Notes under the pieces: model-generated | Database searches by the model: none | Seen by the model: the letters and a program-made list of their open reading frames with translations, nothing else | What the model was told of the DNA's origin: nothing | Made by a program: the position numbers and the translations under genes | Shown: positions 10,539 through 21,559 of the stretch, one piece after another | Layout: the number at the start of each line of letters is the position of its first letter | Numbering within the stretch: position 1 is the stretch's first letter | Assembly (NCBI GenBank): GCA_011109175.1 | Contig: RDEW01000010.1 | Span: 290,494 to 354,493 of the forward strand | Source: Dicyema japonicum | Lineage: Eukaryota; Dicyemida; Rhombozoa; Dicyemidae | Direction of reading: 5' to 3' | DNA: 64,000 nucleotides

Positions 10539-11247
10539 ATTGAATTACACGAGAAGGACTGGTCTTATTTCTAGCGTGCATTGCGTATGGAGATGTTGGG
10601 AGCTCAAGATTTTAAATAAAATAAGTTTCATATGCAAAATATTTTCGTTCCAATTTCGTCCCCATAAACGTTTAAAAATATGGGACCCGATACATTCGCT
10701 AAGAGACCATAGCCATCCTAAATTCTTATCTGTAATTCCGATTAATCCACACAGTATTTAAAACTAAGAATATGAATAATTTCGTGACCTTTAACACTCA
10801 AAATACAATAAACATTCCTCGTGTTTTTTATCCTACTATGCGATTTTGCTAATGAAGTTGGAGTGATTCCATACAATGTGTACAAGGCCTGCTGGATAGC
10901 TCCTCACGTTGCTTGCATGAACAGGTGAGATGGGAAAGGTTTGACTACAATCTTTACGTTTGAGAGGTACAAGGAATCTGCATCGACTTCCAATCTCATA
11001 CCAACATCTCAAGATCGCGGTGAAAGCATTGTAACTCGTGGAGAAGGTTAAAGGTAAATATAATGGATCCCTGAACGGTTCATTTCCTGATGCAATCACT
11101 GCCGACACAACTTGAGTTATAAGTAAGAAGTGTGTTTATCCACAAGAAACTGGGACGTTTGTCCACTCTCATAATAATTACTACGAATGGATGCAATAAT
11201 GCCTGCCAGTTAAGAACAGGGTTATTGGTGTATCAAATGCGGAGAAG
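10539..11247. other. Spacer, one weak coding-like stretch
   Basis: Around 10845-10930 a plus-strand frame reads NEVGVIPYNVYKACW, then stops. No family was recognised and no splice continuation could be fixed. The rest shows nothing. Confidence 0.3.
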
Positions 11248-11372
11248 TACAGTAAAACCTCTCGAATCCGTCAGAAAAAATTATTTGTTAAAAATGCGGC
11301 GGATTCGAGAAATTCTCATAGGAAATTTTGTATTTTTGAAAAAATGCGGCGGATTCGAGAGGTTTTACTGTA
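11248..11372. mobile_element. pogo/Tigger-like MITE
   Basis: 125 nt bounded by perfect 23-nt inverted repeats: TACAGTAAAACCTCTCGAAT at 11248 onwards and its reverse complement ending 11372. The TA ends fit a TA target site, and CAGTAAAACCTC is the Tigger/pogo terminal type. Internally the 20-nt block 11291-11310 is repeated exactly at 11341-11360, so the right end was partly duplicated. No transposase. Confidence 0.85.
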
Positions 11373-12039
11373 CATAAGGAAAGCTATGTGAATTACGCAG
11401 TACTACAAGGGATACGGTGATCGCTCTCCTTAGGTGGTGGCGATGTAAACATAATTCATTTTTTATTAAGCTACAGTGTACTAAACTACTGTGAGTAGTG
11501 ATAAACTTTCTTCAACTAATTGCTAAGGCGGAATAAACATCTTTCTGGAAGAGATGCTTGGATCTCATGAGATGGACTCCTTGAAATTAAATTTATTGAA
11601 TTAGAAAACCACCTGAAAAAATTCACGTGATTTCGGCCTTCCATCAGTCTTCGCATGCTCGAACTTCCATATAGGACCGAAAACTACTCTACTATAGTTC
11701 TGAATAAGACCTGTCGGAGGAGGATTATTGATAATCGTTAAGTATGCCCTTACATTCAAGGATGTCACCTTAAATGTAAGAATGTCAAGAATTTCATATC
11801 GCTGCGAAGAGGATTTTATTCTAGAACAGGTTTTTTTTCTTGAGCAAATTGTCTTGGACCGGATCTCCCCATATTTACCTAAAGAATCCTTATAACACGG
11901 ATTTAAGAAAGACATATCTACAAGTACGCACCTGAAGACCATCATAATATTGCTGAACACAAATTCAATGTCGACGGAAAAGTCCCCAACTTCTATAAGC
12001 TTAACTTCGTGAAGGTGCTCGTCTCAAAATTTTAAGGAT
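11373..12039. other. Spacer, nothing recognised
   Basis: A minus-strand frame of 119 codons (11960-11601) shows no family motif and no codon pattern that stands out. No repeat was seen. Confidence 0.35.
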
Positions 12040-12345
12040 CCCTAAACCGGTAACTATCCACGTTGTACATTCAATTCATCGAGCCATCTATAAGTTATAG
12101 ATGTGCAGCTTGGGTAACAAAACTTGCCAAAACAACATGGAAAAGATCAACTCTAGGCAGACATGGTATGACTAAAGCAATTTTTCAAATCACAAGACTA
12201 CCGATGAGGGCAACCCATTTGAAATCCTTGTAAGGAGGTCGGGCAGCATATTTACCCAAAATGGTAAACCGCCAGAAGAAACGGTGTTATCGAAAATGTG
12301 TCCAGAGAGCAACACCAGGAAAGATGAAATGTTACTTAGAGAATT
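12040..12345 (+). mobile_element. Possible LINE-B C-terminal remnant
   Basis: The plus-strand frame IEPSISYRCAAWVTKLAKTTWKR resembles the [I/V]xPTxxYxCxxW block of jockey-like RT C-termini, followed by broken frames. Weak. Confidence 0.35.
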
Positions 12346-12369
12346 TTATGGCTTTTTCCTATTAATTAG

Positions 12370-12730
12370 TGATTTTGACTTATAATAATTTGGTAGCCCA
12401 AGGAGATTCTTTATCTCCAATTTATTTGTGGTTTACCTTGAAGCTGCACTGAGAGAATTCAGATTTACAGTCAAAGATAATTACTACAGGATAATTTACG
12501 CCGATGATTTAGATTTTGTAACTGACGATGTCGATGTATTGAACCACATTCCACAGTGTGCTTCCAAAAGTATTCCGAAAATGGTTCTCACTATCAACAC
12601 AGAAAAAAACTTTTTTCTTTGCTGAGAAATACTCTGACGAATTATGGAGAAGACAAAAAAACGTCGGGTCGCTCCTGAGACCATCTATTTTGAATCAGGA
12701 ACTGAAACAAACATCGGAAAGTAACTTGTG
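12370..12730 (+). mobile_element. LINE-A RT palm fragment
   Basis: Frames read AQGDSLSPIYL, VYLEAALREFRF, IIYADDLDFVT and LTINTEKN, followed by a degraded KKRRVAPE block. The palm only, ending in AT-rich DNA. Confidence 0.7.
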
Positions 12731-12949
12731 AACGCAGAAGACCTTGACTACTTAGAGAAAAAAGCAAGAAACAAGGCTACTTGTAAGAAGATATTAACGA
12801 AATCGTTATGAACTTAATTAACTTTAACTTCTCATGAGTGCTTATAATAAATGTCACGTTCTAATAGAGGTTAGGTTGAGAATGAGAAAAATTAATAATT
12901 TCTTATTTTCATAGGATGTAAACATTATTATTATAAGCACTTATCGCTA

Positions 12950-14830
12950 TGTCATAGACTTGACAAAGCATGTGCAACACGAGTTAGCAAATCACTGGTT
13001 AGTTTCATCCACTTCCTCCTATTCAAAGCCGCAGTGCGCAACCAATCAAGATCCTCTCCACTTCCAAGATGTCGTCCCATTTCTTTGAGGTCCTCGTCGA
13101 GAACGACTGCCAGTGTCGTCCTTGGGCGACCACGGAAACGAGGGCTTCCAAAATGAAATAATCCTCCATGGCTATGTTCGCGGGGGCATCTAGGTCCAGT
13201 CGCAGAATATAGCCGAAAATCCTCCATTGTGTATCCAAAATCTCATTAGAAATTTCTGAGGTCTTTGTTCTCTTATAAAGAAGATCGGATGACATTCTCG
13301 TATAACTTTTTTTGAACATCATATGCTGCAGTTGGTTTCTATGAAACCCATTAAGCCTCTTCAGTTCATTTTTTAAGCAGGCCTAGGTACCAGCGTTATA
13401 CAGTAGTATGAGTTTCACTAGCGAGTTGCATAATCGAGCTTTTGTTATAATGTCAAGGCTTTTTGTGGAACAAATTTTCTTCAGTTTGGAGAAGGCAGTT
13501 TGTGCTGAAGTTTTCCTTCTTGTAATGTCTTTATGGTCTACAAGGAGGGATCTAAGCTTTTTGCACTTGCACCAGTGCTCCTCCGTCCTTGTCTCTTCCT
13601 TCTTGATTTCAGTTATCTCAGTCTTGTGCGGATTTACTGTTAGGAACCAATCAACTAATCTTCTATGCACTTTTTTCAACAAGCGGGTGAACGATATTTT
13701 GTTATATGAAATAAAATCAACGTCGTCAGCATACGCAATAATGTTTGTCTTTTCAACCAGTTTCGGTTTCGAATCTCGTAGAGCAACTTCAAGGTATATG
13801 ACAAAAAATATAGGTGATAATGGGTCTCTTTGTGGAGAGCCAACAGTCGTCTCAAAACGGCGAGACAAGGCTCTCCCGACTCTTACAGTGAGCCAAGTAT
13901 CAGCTAGGAGGGTGGTGGCCATTCTGACAGTGGAGCGTCTAGGAAACTCCCCAGAACCAGAATTAGCCTCCGTCTGTCGACAGAGTCGAAGGCCCTCGAA
14001 ATGTCGATTCCGAGGATGGTTGTAGACATTTTGAACTTTTGAACGGCCGCAGATCTCCACTTGTGGGACCACAAAACATCGGAAGTAGATCTTCCTTTTC
14101 GGAATCCGCTGTGGTATAGCGACAGAAAAGTATCTAGGCGTCCTTCCATCCTTTGTAATGTTATGTTCGCCAGAATTTTCCGAAGTGAATTCATTAATAT
14201 GACCGGACGGAGGTTCTCCACCTTAGATCTTGGTTTATTCGCCTTCTGTACAGGTATCAAGATACCCTCTCCCAGGGTCAGCGTGTGACCATAATAGTAC
14301 ATTTCATTCAGGATCCTAGCGATGCATTCATACAGCTTTTGGGTTCCATATTTGAAGAATTCACCACGAGTCCGTCGGGGCCAGGAGTCCTGTTGTTTTT
14401 CAACTTGGAACTCGCAAGTTCAACTTCATATGGTGTGATTTCCTCGTCCAATTTTCCTCGTTCTAGGTGATAGTGTCGTTCCTTGGATTGAAAAAGTTTT
14501 CCAAAGTGGGCAGCGATAATTTCCGCCACTTCCCTTTGGTCCACAATTGCGTTCCTTTGGCATCTCTTATCATTATCGGTTGATGGGTCTTTTTCCTATC
14601 ATCTGTTTTACAGCCTCGTAAATCTAGCGTTGTCCTTGAGAGATTTTATCTTTTTAATCTGGTCCAGTGCTCCATTTCTGTTATCCTGGCGTATAGTTTT
14701 TCTTATTTTTGCTTTGATAGTTTTTCTTTCTAGCCGCAATTTTGATTTTACGTTCGAATCGTCAGTATTTTGATATAGCATCCATGGTCTTCTGTTTATT
14801 GGCAAGGTCCTTCACCGTGTAAATGTCATT
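12950..14830 (-). mobile_element. LINE-A, longest RT copy
   Basis: Minus-strand frames in order: linker KAKIRKTIRQDNRNGALDQI (14805-14608), AEIIAAHFGKLFQ and NNRTPGPDGLV (14544-14308), LRPVILMNSLRKIL, YHSGFRKGRSTSDV and GIDISRAFDSVDRR (14302-13904), a 229-codon frame with PQRDPLSP, IAYADDVDFIS and LTVNPHKTEI (14072-13383), and the tail TQWRIFGYILRL and GRPRTTLAVVLDEDL (13322-12952). Motifs 0 to E of a LINE RT are all visible. Three or more frameshifts separate them. The large plus-strand frame 13408-14025 is antisense to this RT. Confidence 0.85.
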
Positions 14831-15054
14831 GTGCGATGGGATTTTCTCATTTTCTTTCAATAGATGCAGATTGGCTCCTTTATGTGCTTAAAATCCCAGG
14901 ATATTCCGGGAAATTTTCTTATAATAAAAGTAAATTTTCTTTATAATTTAAATTTATATATAAAAATCTAAAATCTAAATTAATGAATGGTAGATTATTT
15001 AAAAAATTGAAAAATTTTATTAAGTTTTATATTTGTTTATCTCTTTCTCTTCCT
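14831..15054. other. AT-rich junction
   Basis: Flank between LINE-A and a SINE; no feature seen. Confidence 0.4.
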
Positions 15055-15300
15055 ATTAGTGTGGTGTCATGTGATCCACCTGTCCAGGTGGCGCTCAGTG
15101 CCTGGTCAGCACGAAAAATGATCATTTGCTCTCCCCCACTCCACTGGAGGTTTTTCCACAACTGCAAGTATGGACGTCTTGTACTTTTTATGTTGATTCC
15201 GGATGGACTCTGTTTCTGTCAAGTGGAAACTGGATACACTTAATTAGTTGTTTACTTTAACTTCTTTCTCGGTTAACAAACAAATAATAAATAAATTTCT
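15055..15300 (+). mobile_element. SINE-2 copy with LINE-B-type tail
   Basis: Head GTGGTGTCATGTGATCCACC, then a CAGTGCCTGGTCAGC block. The 3' end is GGATACACTTAATTAGTTG, then TTCTTTCTCGG and an AATAAATAAA-type tail. The reverse complement recurs at 45590-45835 over about 240 nt. The last 60 nt resemble LINE-B 3' ends. Confidence 0.7.
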
Positions 15301-15389
15301 TACTTAGCTAATTAATATTTATTTATCAAAAACACAAAAATCAATCAAAAATGATCTCCGTCGACATAATCGATCTTCGTACTCTATCA

Positions 15390-16060
15390 CGATTGTAACA
15401 GAGTGCTAAAGTCTGTGGCCAACCAGCATCGTCTTGCATGCTCGTGTCCGCCGCCAACCATGGGAGCGGAGCGTGGCTGGATGCACTCCCGTGTTCCTCC
15501 TTGGGGACCTTTTTGGACGATGACTGTATTCGGATTGGGATCGCACAACGCCTGGGAGTTAATGTTTGCGTCGAACCAATGTCATTGTAGAGGGATCGTC
15601 GATGCCAAAGGGCTGCATCCGTTTTGTGCAAAAGGAGTGCGGGCAGAGCACTGCTATGAACAACATTGTCATGCGAGCTCTTGAAGCGGCAGGCTTCCCG
15701 GCAGTACTGGAGCCTGTGGGATTGGACCGCGGAGATGAGAAAAGACCGGGTGGGTTAACTATCTTTCCGTTCACCGAGGAAAAATCGTTCCTATGGGACT
15801 GCACTGTTGTGGATTCTTTCTCGAACTCAATGACTCAGTTCGGCTCAGTCTGCTGAATCGGCAGCCGATCTGCCGAGTAAATCAAGATTAAAAAATATGG
15901 CGAAATTGGAGACCGCTACCGTTTTGTACCGGTAGCAATCGAGACGTCTGGTGCGGCCGGAAGTATTACAGCCTCTTTCTTAAAGGAAATCGGGGGAAAA
16001 TTGTACCCACTTTCATATAAAGAGGTACATCCGGACCCACTTTCATATTCTCTTGAGGAG
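15390..16060 (+). mobile_element. LINE-C C-terminal domain fragment
   Basis: The plus-strand frame has LEPVGLDRGDEKRPGGLTIFP, LWDCTVVDSF and, after a break, RYRFVPVAIETSGA-like coding (to about 15990). This is the PD-(D/E)xK-like motif (RPxG...WDxT...) found in all LINE-C copies. The 28790-29400 copy in the other orientation is closely similar. Confidence 0.75.
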
Positions 16061-16082
16061 GCTCGAATAGTCTTCCAAACTT

Positions 16083-17130
16083 TTACAATGGATCTATTTT
16101 TGTCAAAAGATAAGAGAACGTGCTTCCATCTAGATATCTGTGCCTTGAGCTCCCTTTTTTTATTTCATTAATCAAAGACCTCAGCCTGAGCTTGTCCTCA
16201 GTAGTTAATCGGTCAGACTTTTTTAATTGGTTTCTTTCCTTGATTAATGCAGATCTGCCATATCCTCTAGCGTAGTTAAGGTGGTATTTAGGCACAGATA
16301 GTGCCGTTTACATAAGCTACTGCATCCAGATACTGCAGTGAGCTCTCAATAGGTATAGGAAAAGTTTACAGTCTGCACGTTTGTGGTTGAATTGCTCTGG
16401 AAATTTTTTCCCAGTTTAATTTTCTCTATTGATCTTCAGAAGAATAGCTTTTTAGACACTTATTGAGTTGTAAGTGACTGACCATGCCGATATTGCAGCC
16501 AAGTCGGGAGAACAAAGCGTGATGCTTGGAGAAGTTAGTTGGTCTGACTCCCTGAAGGGGGTTCTCGTATCTTTTGACGAGTAATTCATGACCGTGAAAA
16601 GATCTGTCTGCCGTTCAAGGAAGCCAAAGTGGATAATTTTGGTATAGCGTAGTGCTTCGGGCAAAAACCAGATGGAGGCATGTAGATGTTCCCAAAGGTA
16701 ATTTTCCATTTGTTATAAGTGAAATTGAGTTGATTTCAGTAACATTGTCGTCTTCCAAGATATTCTTCACCACTGAAAGATTTCCATACATTAAAGATCT
16801 TTCCGATATAAAATGAGTCTTCTTACGGTTAGTCCTTATTGACTTGTATCAAGTAAACAGCGGGGTAAGACTATTTAATGGGAGTTTCGTCTTTTCTATA
16901 AAAGCCACATTGATCTTCAGCTCGGCCAAGAGAGAACGGAGTCACAATACTTTGCCGCTTATTCCATTGACGTTTAGCTGTAGAATTGTGGTCTATCTCT
17001 TGGGATGGGCTAAGGGTTCATTGCGGGTAGTCGAAGCTGAAAGTGCGTGCCACCAGGGAAAAAGTATCCTCGAGGTATGTGTTAATGGTTCAATTCGGAG
17101 TATCCGTTACCAATACTTAAAGAATTGGTG
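16083..17130 (-). mobile_element. LINE APE-endonuclease region, decayed
   Basis: Minus-strand frames: LQLNVNGISGKV and SLLAELKINVAFIEKTKL (about 16990-16890), then PTNF-like and SPDLAAISAWSV (16709-16452), then linker GRSALIKERNQLKKSDRL (16295-16083). The block order LxLNVNG, FIxETKL, then SxPDL is that of APE-type LINE endonucleases. Probably the 5' half of a LINE-A or LINE-B element. Confidence 0.6.
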
Positions 17131-17298
17131 AACCAGATAACGCCACGCCAAAAATTAAAATTGTTCTGATAGTTTTGATTGTTGCATTTAAATAATAGAA
17201 ATTAAAACTAATAAATTTTAAAATTAAAAGATTGAGTATTTATTTTAATTTTAATTTGATCCTCGTTTTATTCTGATAGCCTATTTGGATAATTTTGA

Positions 17299-17867
17299 AT
17301 GTCGGCGATATTAAGAAGAATTATGAATCCAACTTATTTTGCTGGGCTCTGCCGAGTTAATTGTTCCAGGCTGACCTATTCACGGTCGTTGTATTCCCAT
17401 TCTCAGTCGCTTGTCTATCGAACTGGATTTATAACTATGAGAAGAAACTTTTCTAGTCAAAACAACAGCAATACACTCATACAGCGATTCAAATCTCTTT
17501 TTAAACGATATGGCAAAATTGTGGGTGGTTCACTTCTCCCTTAGTATTTTCTGGGCCTTTTTTGCCTACCTAATTTATACCAGGTTTTTCGTGAAATTGA
17601 TTTTAGTGGATTTGATGTTTTCTCCTTCATTTCAAAGCTGAATCCCCTTCATACATTGAAGAACTAATAAACAAGCCTGGGGTTGGAGTTGGGGCCAATA
17701 CCTATCTTATTTACAAGTTGCTCACACCTCTGAGATATTTGGCCACCATTGGGATTACTCGTTCTGTTGTTAAGATCTCCATTAAGGGGAATTATGAAGC
17801 CCATTCCAAAGGAAGAAAGAATAACCAATTTATTAAGGAAAAGGCAAAAAGTAAACTTAAAAGTTAA
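17299..17867 (+). CDS. FAM210-like mitochondrial membrane protein
   Basis: Exon 1 (from ATG 17299) has a basic, serine-rich, acid-free N-terminus, as in a mitochondrial transit peptide. It is followed by IQRFKSLFKRYGKIV, a membrane segment HFSLSIFWAFFAYLIYT, a 23-nt intron (17584-17606), SGFDVFSFIS, then SPSYIEELINKPGVG, KLLTPLRYLATIGITRSVVK and a lysine-rich tail ending at TAA 17865-17867. The order KxYGKxxxxVH...W...Y...GxDV...TPxRYxxTxG is that of FAM210A/B (DUF1279), mitochondrial inner-membrane proteins linked to mitochondrial translation. Two 1-nt corrections are needed (one extra G in the GTGGGTGG run near 17523, one missing base near 17638). Both sit at or beside G runs, so sequencing error is as likely as decay. 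PRPF18 starts 80 bp downstream on the same strand. Confidence 0.75.
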
Positions 17868-17947
17868 TTTTTGTTTTTAATCATTTTAATAAATTTTGAA
17901 TTAAAATATTTAATTAAGTTAAGTTTCAGTTATCTCTTGTGTTCTCA

Positions 17948-19087
17948 ATGACTGATGATCTACGAAAGCTTTTGGCCGAAAAGAGACAGCATTATGACTC
18001 CCTTTGCCAAGTAGTCACATGTTAATCATTTTAAGGGAACCAAAAAACGTTTCATGAAAAGATCTGAATTAATTACCATGAAAGTTTTGAACCTGAGAAA
18101 TCCGAGATCTTAATCAAGCCACAAGATGTGATTCTTGAAGCAGAAGTGAAGATCATCCCAAAAAACGAAGATGAAAGTCATCCCAAACCCTCAATGCCCC
18201 GTAAAGATGTTATACGACTCCGCGAATTGAATGCCCCAATTTTGCTGTTTGGTGAGTGTGAATACGATGCCTTTTCTCGTTTGAGGAAACTGGAGATTGC
18301 TGAGCCCGATTTTAACGAAGTAGCCCTTTTCATTACCACAGAGCTACCAAAACGACTTCCGAGAGGCCATGGCGAGGGTTGACGAGGAATATCTCACGGA
18401 AAAGATAGGAACCGACGGAAAGGCCAGCGGACGAGGGAAGCCATCCCAGTCAGGGACCACACATAACATTGACTACTTTTTGGTAATATAAGTAGTATTA
18501 ATTTGTAGCGGATGAAGGAATCCTTACCCACGAGAAGGGGAGAACCTTTAGACATAAACCAGTCAAAACTGGTGGCGGATTATTTGCAGGTAGGACTCTG
18601 CCATTACTACAGTTCATTTTGAGGGGATGGACGGACCAACTCAACCGTCGTTCTGACTTGGAAAAGACGAGCACTGAAGGGAAGAAATTGAGGGCCATTC
18701 ACAGACAGACTATTGAGTACCTCAGACCACTGTTCAAGATGTTGACGAACGAGACGCTGAATAAGGACATTTTGGACGGATTAGTGAGTGTGGTGAGGTT
18801 CTTGATTGAGCGGAACTATATAAAGGTTTGCTTAGTGCTTACCGCAGGCAAATGATGTTTACTTGGAGATTGCTATTGGAAACGCTCCATGGCCAATTGG
18901 AGTGACCATGGTGGGGATTCACGCACGTCCTGGGAGAGAAAAAGTGTCTTCTAAGTATGTTGCCCACGTGCTCAATGATGAGACTCAAAGGAAGTTTCTA
19001 CAGGCTGTTAAAAGACTGATTACTCAAAATCAGGAGTTGTTTCCCACTTTTCCTCACCGTAGTGTTAATTATATTAAGAAAACTTGA
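17948..19087 (+). CDS. PRPF18: Pre-mRNA splicing factor 18 (PRPF18)
   Basis: Seven exons with six mini-introns: 18011-18035 (25 nt), 18084-18106 (23), 18320-18341 (22), 18483-18508 (26), 18590-18612 (23) and 18826-18847 (22). Removing them leaves one open frame of 332 aa (human protein 342). N-terminus [14 protein letters not shown], then [10 protein letters not shown], the PRP4-like/SFM motif [17 protein letters not shown], and the C-terminal helical Prp18 domain with the conserved loop [19 protein letters not shown] followed by [18 protein letters not shown]. Prp18 acts in the second catalytic step, with Slu7, and promotes correct 3' splice-site docking. In this genome it serves introns of about 22-26 nt, including its own. 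What looks like a frameshift near 18060 disappears when the second intron is recognised. Confidence 0.95.
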
Positions 19088-20230
19088 ATTGTTACTTTAA
19101 ATCTTTTATTTTTTGTGTTTTTGCTTATTTTGTCTAACAAAACCGTTGTCGCTCGCTTCATATTTAGTTGTCAGTAGATTCCTACGCAGTTACCTAGTTG
19201 GCCAAATGATTTCTCTTCTTCTGGATGCTTCATTCACCTAACTTAGAAGACACTCATGTCTGGTTGGCACCTTCTTTTTATCTACTCCAGTGGATGGGTT
19301 CAGATACCTGAAAAGGATATGATGCTGGGACTTATTACTCCGACCTGGGAAACTGGATAAAACTTATTTTGGGTATATTCAGGTTATTAAAAAACAGAAC
19401 GATTTTTAGATGCTTAATAAATATTACGTGAAAAGCAAGCATATAGAAGAGCTTGGAGAGATTTCTTTTTTATTCGCAGTGTCTCTAATTTGTGATTTCC
19501 CATGCAAAAAAACAGTTATATCCATATCATGACAGAACTTTTCTTATTTTCTTGCTTAAGAATTTAAGACGAGATGTCAGGGTTCATGCAAGAGATATGT
19601 CATGCACCAAGCCAAGTCCAATTGATAATAATGCGTTAATATTCTTTTGTGTTCATAATAATTATGACAGCTAAATTGATGTTAGTGATCATGTCAACAT
19701 CGATATAAAGGAAAAAGTTTGAATCTCTTAAGTTAGAGTTGGTATTGTCTTTTTATCGACTTTTTCGTGGCGGGATTGATGAATTACGTCTTGGGCATGA
19801 AAAATATCATCTCTGGAAACACTACCGAAGCGGGACGAAACCGAAGAGTTCGCTCGCTTTTGAGGTCACATTATTGATTCTTCTACTGGGTAGATGAGTT
19901 CGCTCGCCTCTAAAGATAACAATATTGATTTTTCCACTGGTGGAAGCAAGGTGATCCTCTTGGACCTCTTTTACTATTGACCACGTTATTCGGAAGATCT
20001 CGGCCAACTAAATATATTGCACCTAGATGATGGAACGATTGAAGAAGACGTCTCGATATTTGACGATTCGAAATGGTTATTCCCGTTTTTGACATACTCG
20101 ATGCAATTAAAAATACTGAAAACAAATTATAAATGTTAGCTTTTCGCCGGACTAGTTCTCAATTGTTCGAAATCGCCTTGAATTCTTGTTTCCTTGTGCG
20201 AGGATAGTCGAAACGTTTGATACAGCTTAT
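19088..20230. other. Spacer with an imperfect tandem repeat
   Basis: No gene found. At about 19845-19945 a roughly 50-nt unit beginning GAGTTCGCTCGC occurs twice in tandem with about 70% identity by eye. It is also covered by minus-strand frames of 61-71 codons that show no family. Confidence 0.35.
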
Positions 20231-20280
20231 TACAGTGAAACTTCTCGATTAAAACAAGCGATTCGAGAGGTTTTACTGTA
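20231..20280. mobile_element. 50-nt pogo/Tigger-like MITE
   Basis: An almost pure palindrome: TACAGTGAAACTTCTCG at the left and CGAGAGGTTTTACTGTA at the right, with 16 nt between. The termini match the 125-nt MITE at 11248-11372, so this is a further internally deleted member of the same family. Confidence 0.85.
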
Positions 20281-20454
20281 TTCTGCAACTAAAATGCCAT
20301 GAAAATTATTTATGACGGTGGTCTATTACTATCTAGAATATTTATTGTTGGTCATACATTACCATGGATTGGATTTTTTTATTATCAATCGCATTTAAAA
20401 TTAATGAAATCTTGGAAATTAAGTGTCTGTCCAACATTATTTAGTTGTGCAGCT

Positions 20455-20570
20455 TGATTTCACACAGTTGCGTATGGGGCAGAAGTCATGACATTTGTAA
20501 CATTGGATCTCGGTCTTCCTATACTACTCGGCATTGACTTTTGTAAAGCCAATTTTTAGCCCTAACGACT
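20455..20570 (+). mobile_element. Possible retropepsin-like remnant
   Basis: The plus-strand frame FVTLDLGLPILLGIDFCKANF resembles the ILGxDF end of gypsy-type aspartic proteases. No active-site DTG or flanking pol was found. Confidence 0.25.
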
Positions 20571-20751
20571 TTTTTATGTCTTCAAAACGTCGAGAGTTTT
20601 AATTTTCCAGAAAATTTTCCATTAAGGTAATTTTTTAAGTTCTCATATTTCAACCCAAATGGGGACGTTCACTAAAGCAATCGACGTAGAGGGAAATTTG
20701 AATAGAAGATCCATTAACTTCACTTAATTGAGGCAGACTACCCACTCACTT

Positions 20752-20880
20752 ATTATTATTACCCCCAGGATCACTGGGTCAAAGAGAAAGAAATAAAAGT
20801 TCCCATCTAACTAAGTGATCCCAGACCGACAAAGGAGAGACGAGTCCGGCGGGTCGAGAATCCTGAACAGCTCTTCTCAT
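20752..20880 (-). mobile_element. LINE-B-type 3' tail
   Basis: Reverse of ...TGGGATCACTTAGTTAGATG...TTTCTTTCTCTTTG...ATAATAATAATA. The same block occurs at 24600-24690 and 25037-25145. Only the 3' untranslated tail remains, as expected for a 5'-truncated insertion. Confidence 0.6.
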
Positions 20881-21559
20881 TGAAACATGGTATCGGCTCA
20901 AAATTTCTGTATAATTGTAGAAATTTCGATAGTGTATGGAATAGAGGGCAGCTCGGTAAACTAGCCTCCTTTAAAATTTTCTGTTTTTATTCGATTAAAA
21001 AAGTTTTAATGGGCTGGATTTTGTGTTCTGGTCCAATTATCCTTATTGCAGTCTTCTCGATTGCGGATAGTTTCAATGAGGAGGATCGGATAGTTTCAAC
21101 CCACTCTTAATTTTTTAATAGAAAATAACTAAATCAATTCATTTTAGTTAATTGACTATTACCATTTTTTTTACTTTTAATTTAAAAAACGAACTTTAAT
21201 CATTTTAGTAATGTCTTTAGCACAATTAACCACATTATAAAATGCACTGAACAGACTAATAGCTTTAATCGCCAAAATAAATTCAGTAGACATATTGGTT
21301 TCTAAAAACATGGTTATTGTGTAAAATAACTCATGTTATTATGTAAACTATGCTTAACGACAGTGAAGTGCTCGAAAAAGCACTTTGTAAACCTTCACAT
21401 GTTGTTAAAGAAACATAAAATTTCCAATGGTAAGGATTTGTGATATGACATAGATCTTTCGACAACATTTAAATGAATCTGAAAATTAAATGAATCTGAA
21501 ATTGGAAATTCGGATTTGAAGGTGACTAAGGCTCTTCTGAGATGTGCCATTCTGCTTAA
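20881..21559. other. Spacer, nothing firm
   Basis: A 76-codon plus-strand frame (20880-21110) has one hydrophobic run (GWILCSGPIILIAVFSI) but no family similarity. It may be chance. Confidence 0.3.

Noticed and set aside
13408-14025. Longest plus-strand frame in the region (205 codons)
   Set aside because: It is antisense to the LINE-A RT on the minus strand, which shows motifs 0 to E in order.
18055-18110. Apparent frameshift in PRPF18
   Set aside because: A 23-nt GT-AG intron at 18084-18106 restores the frame.
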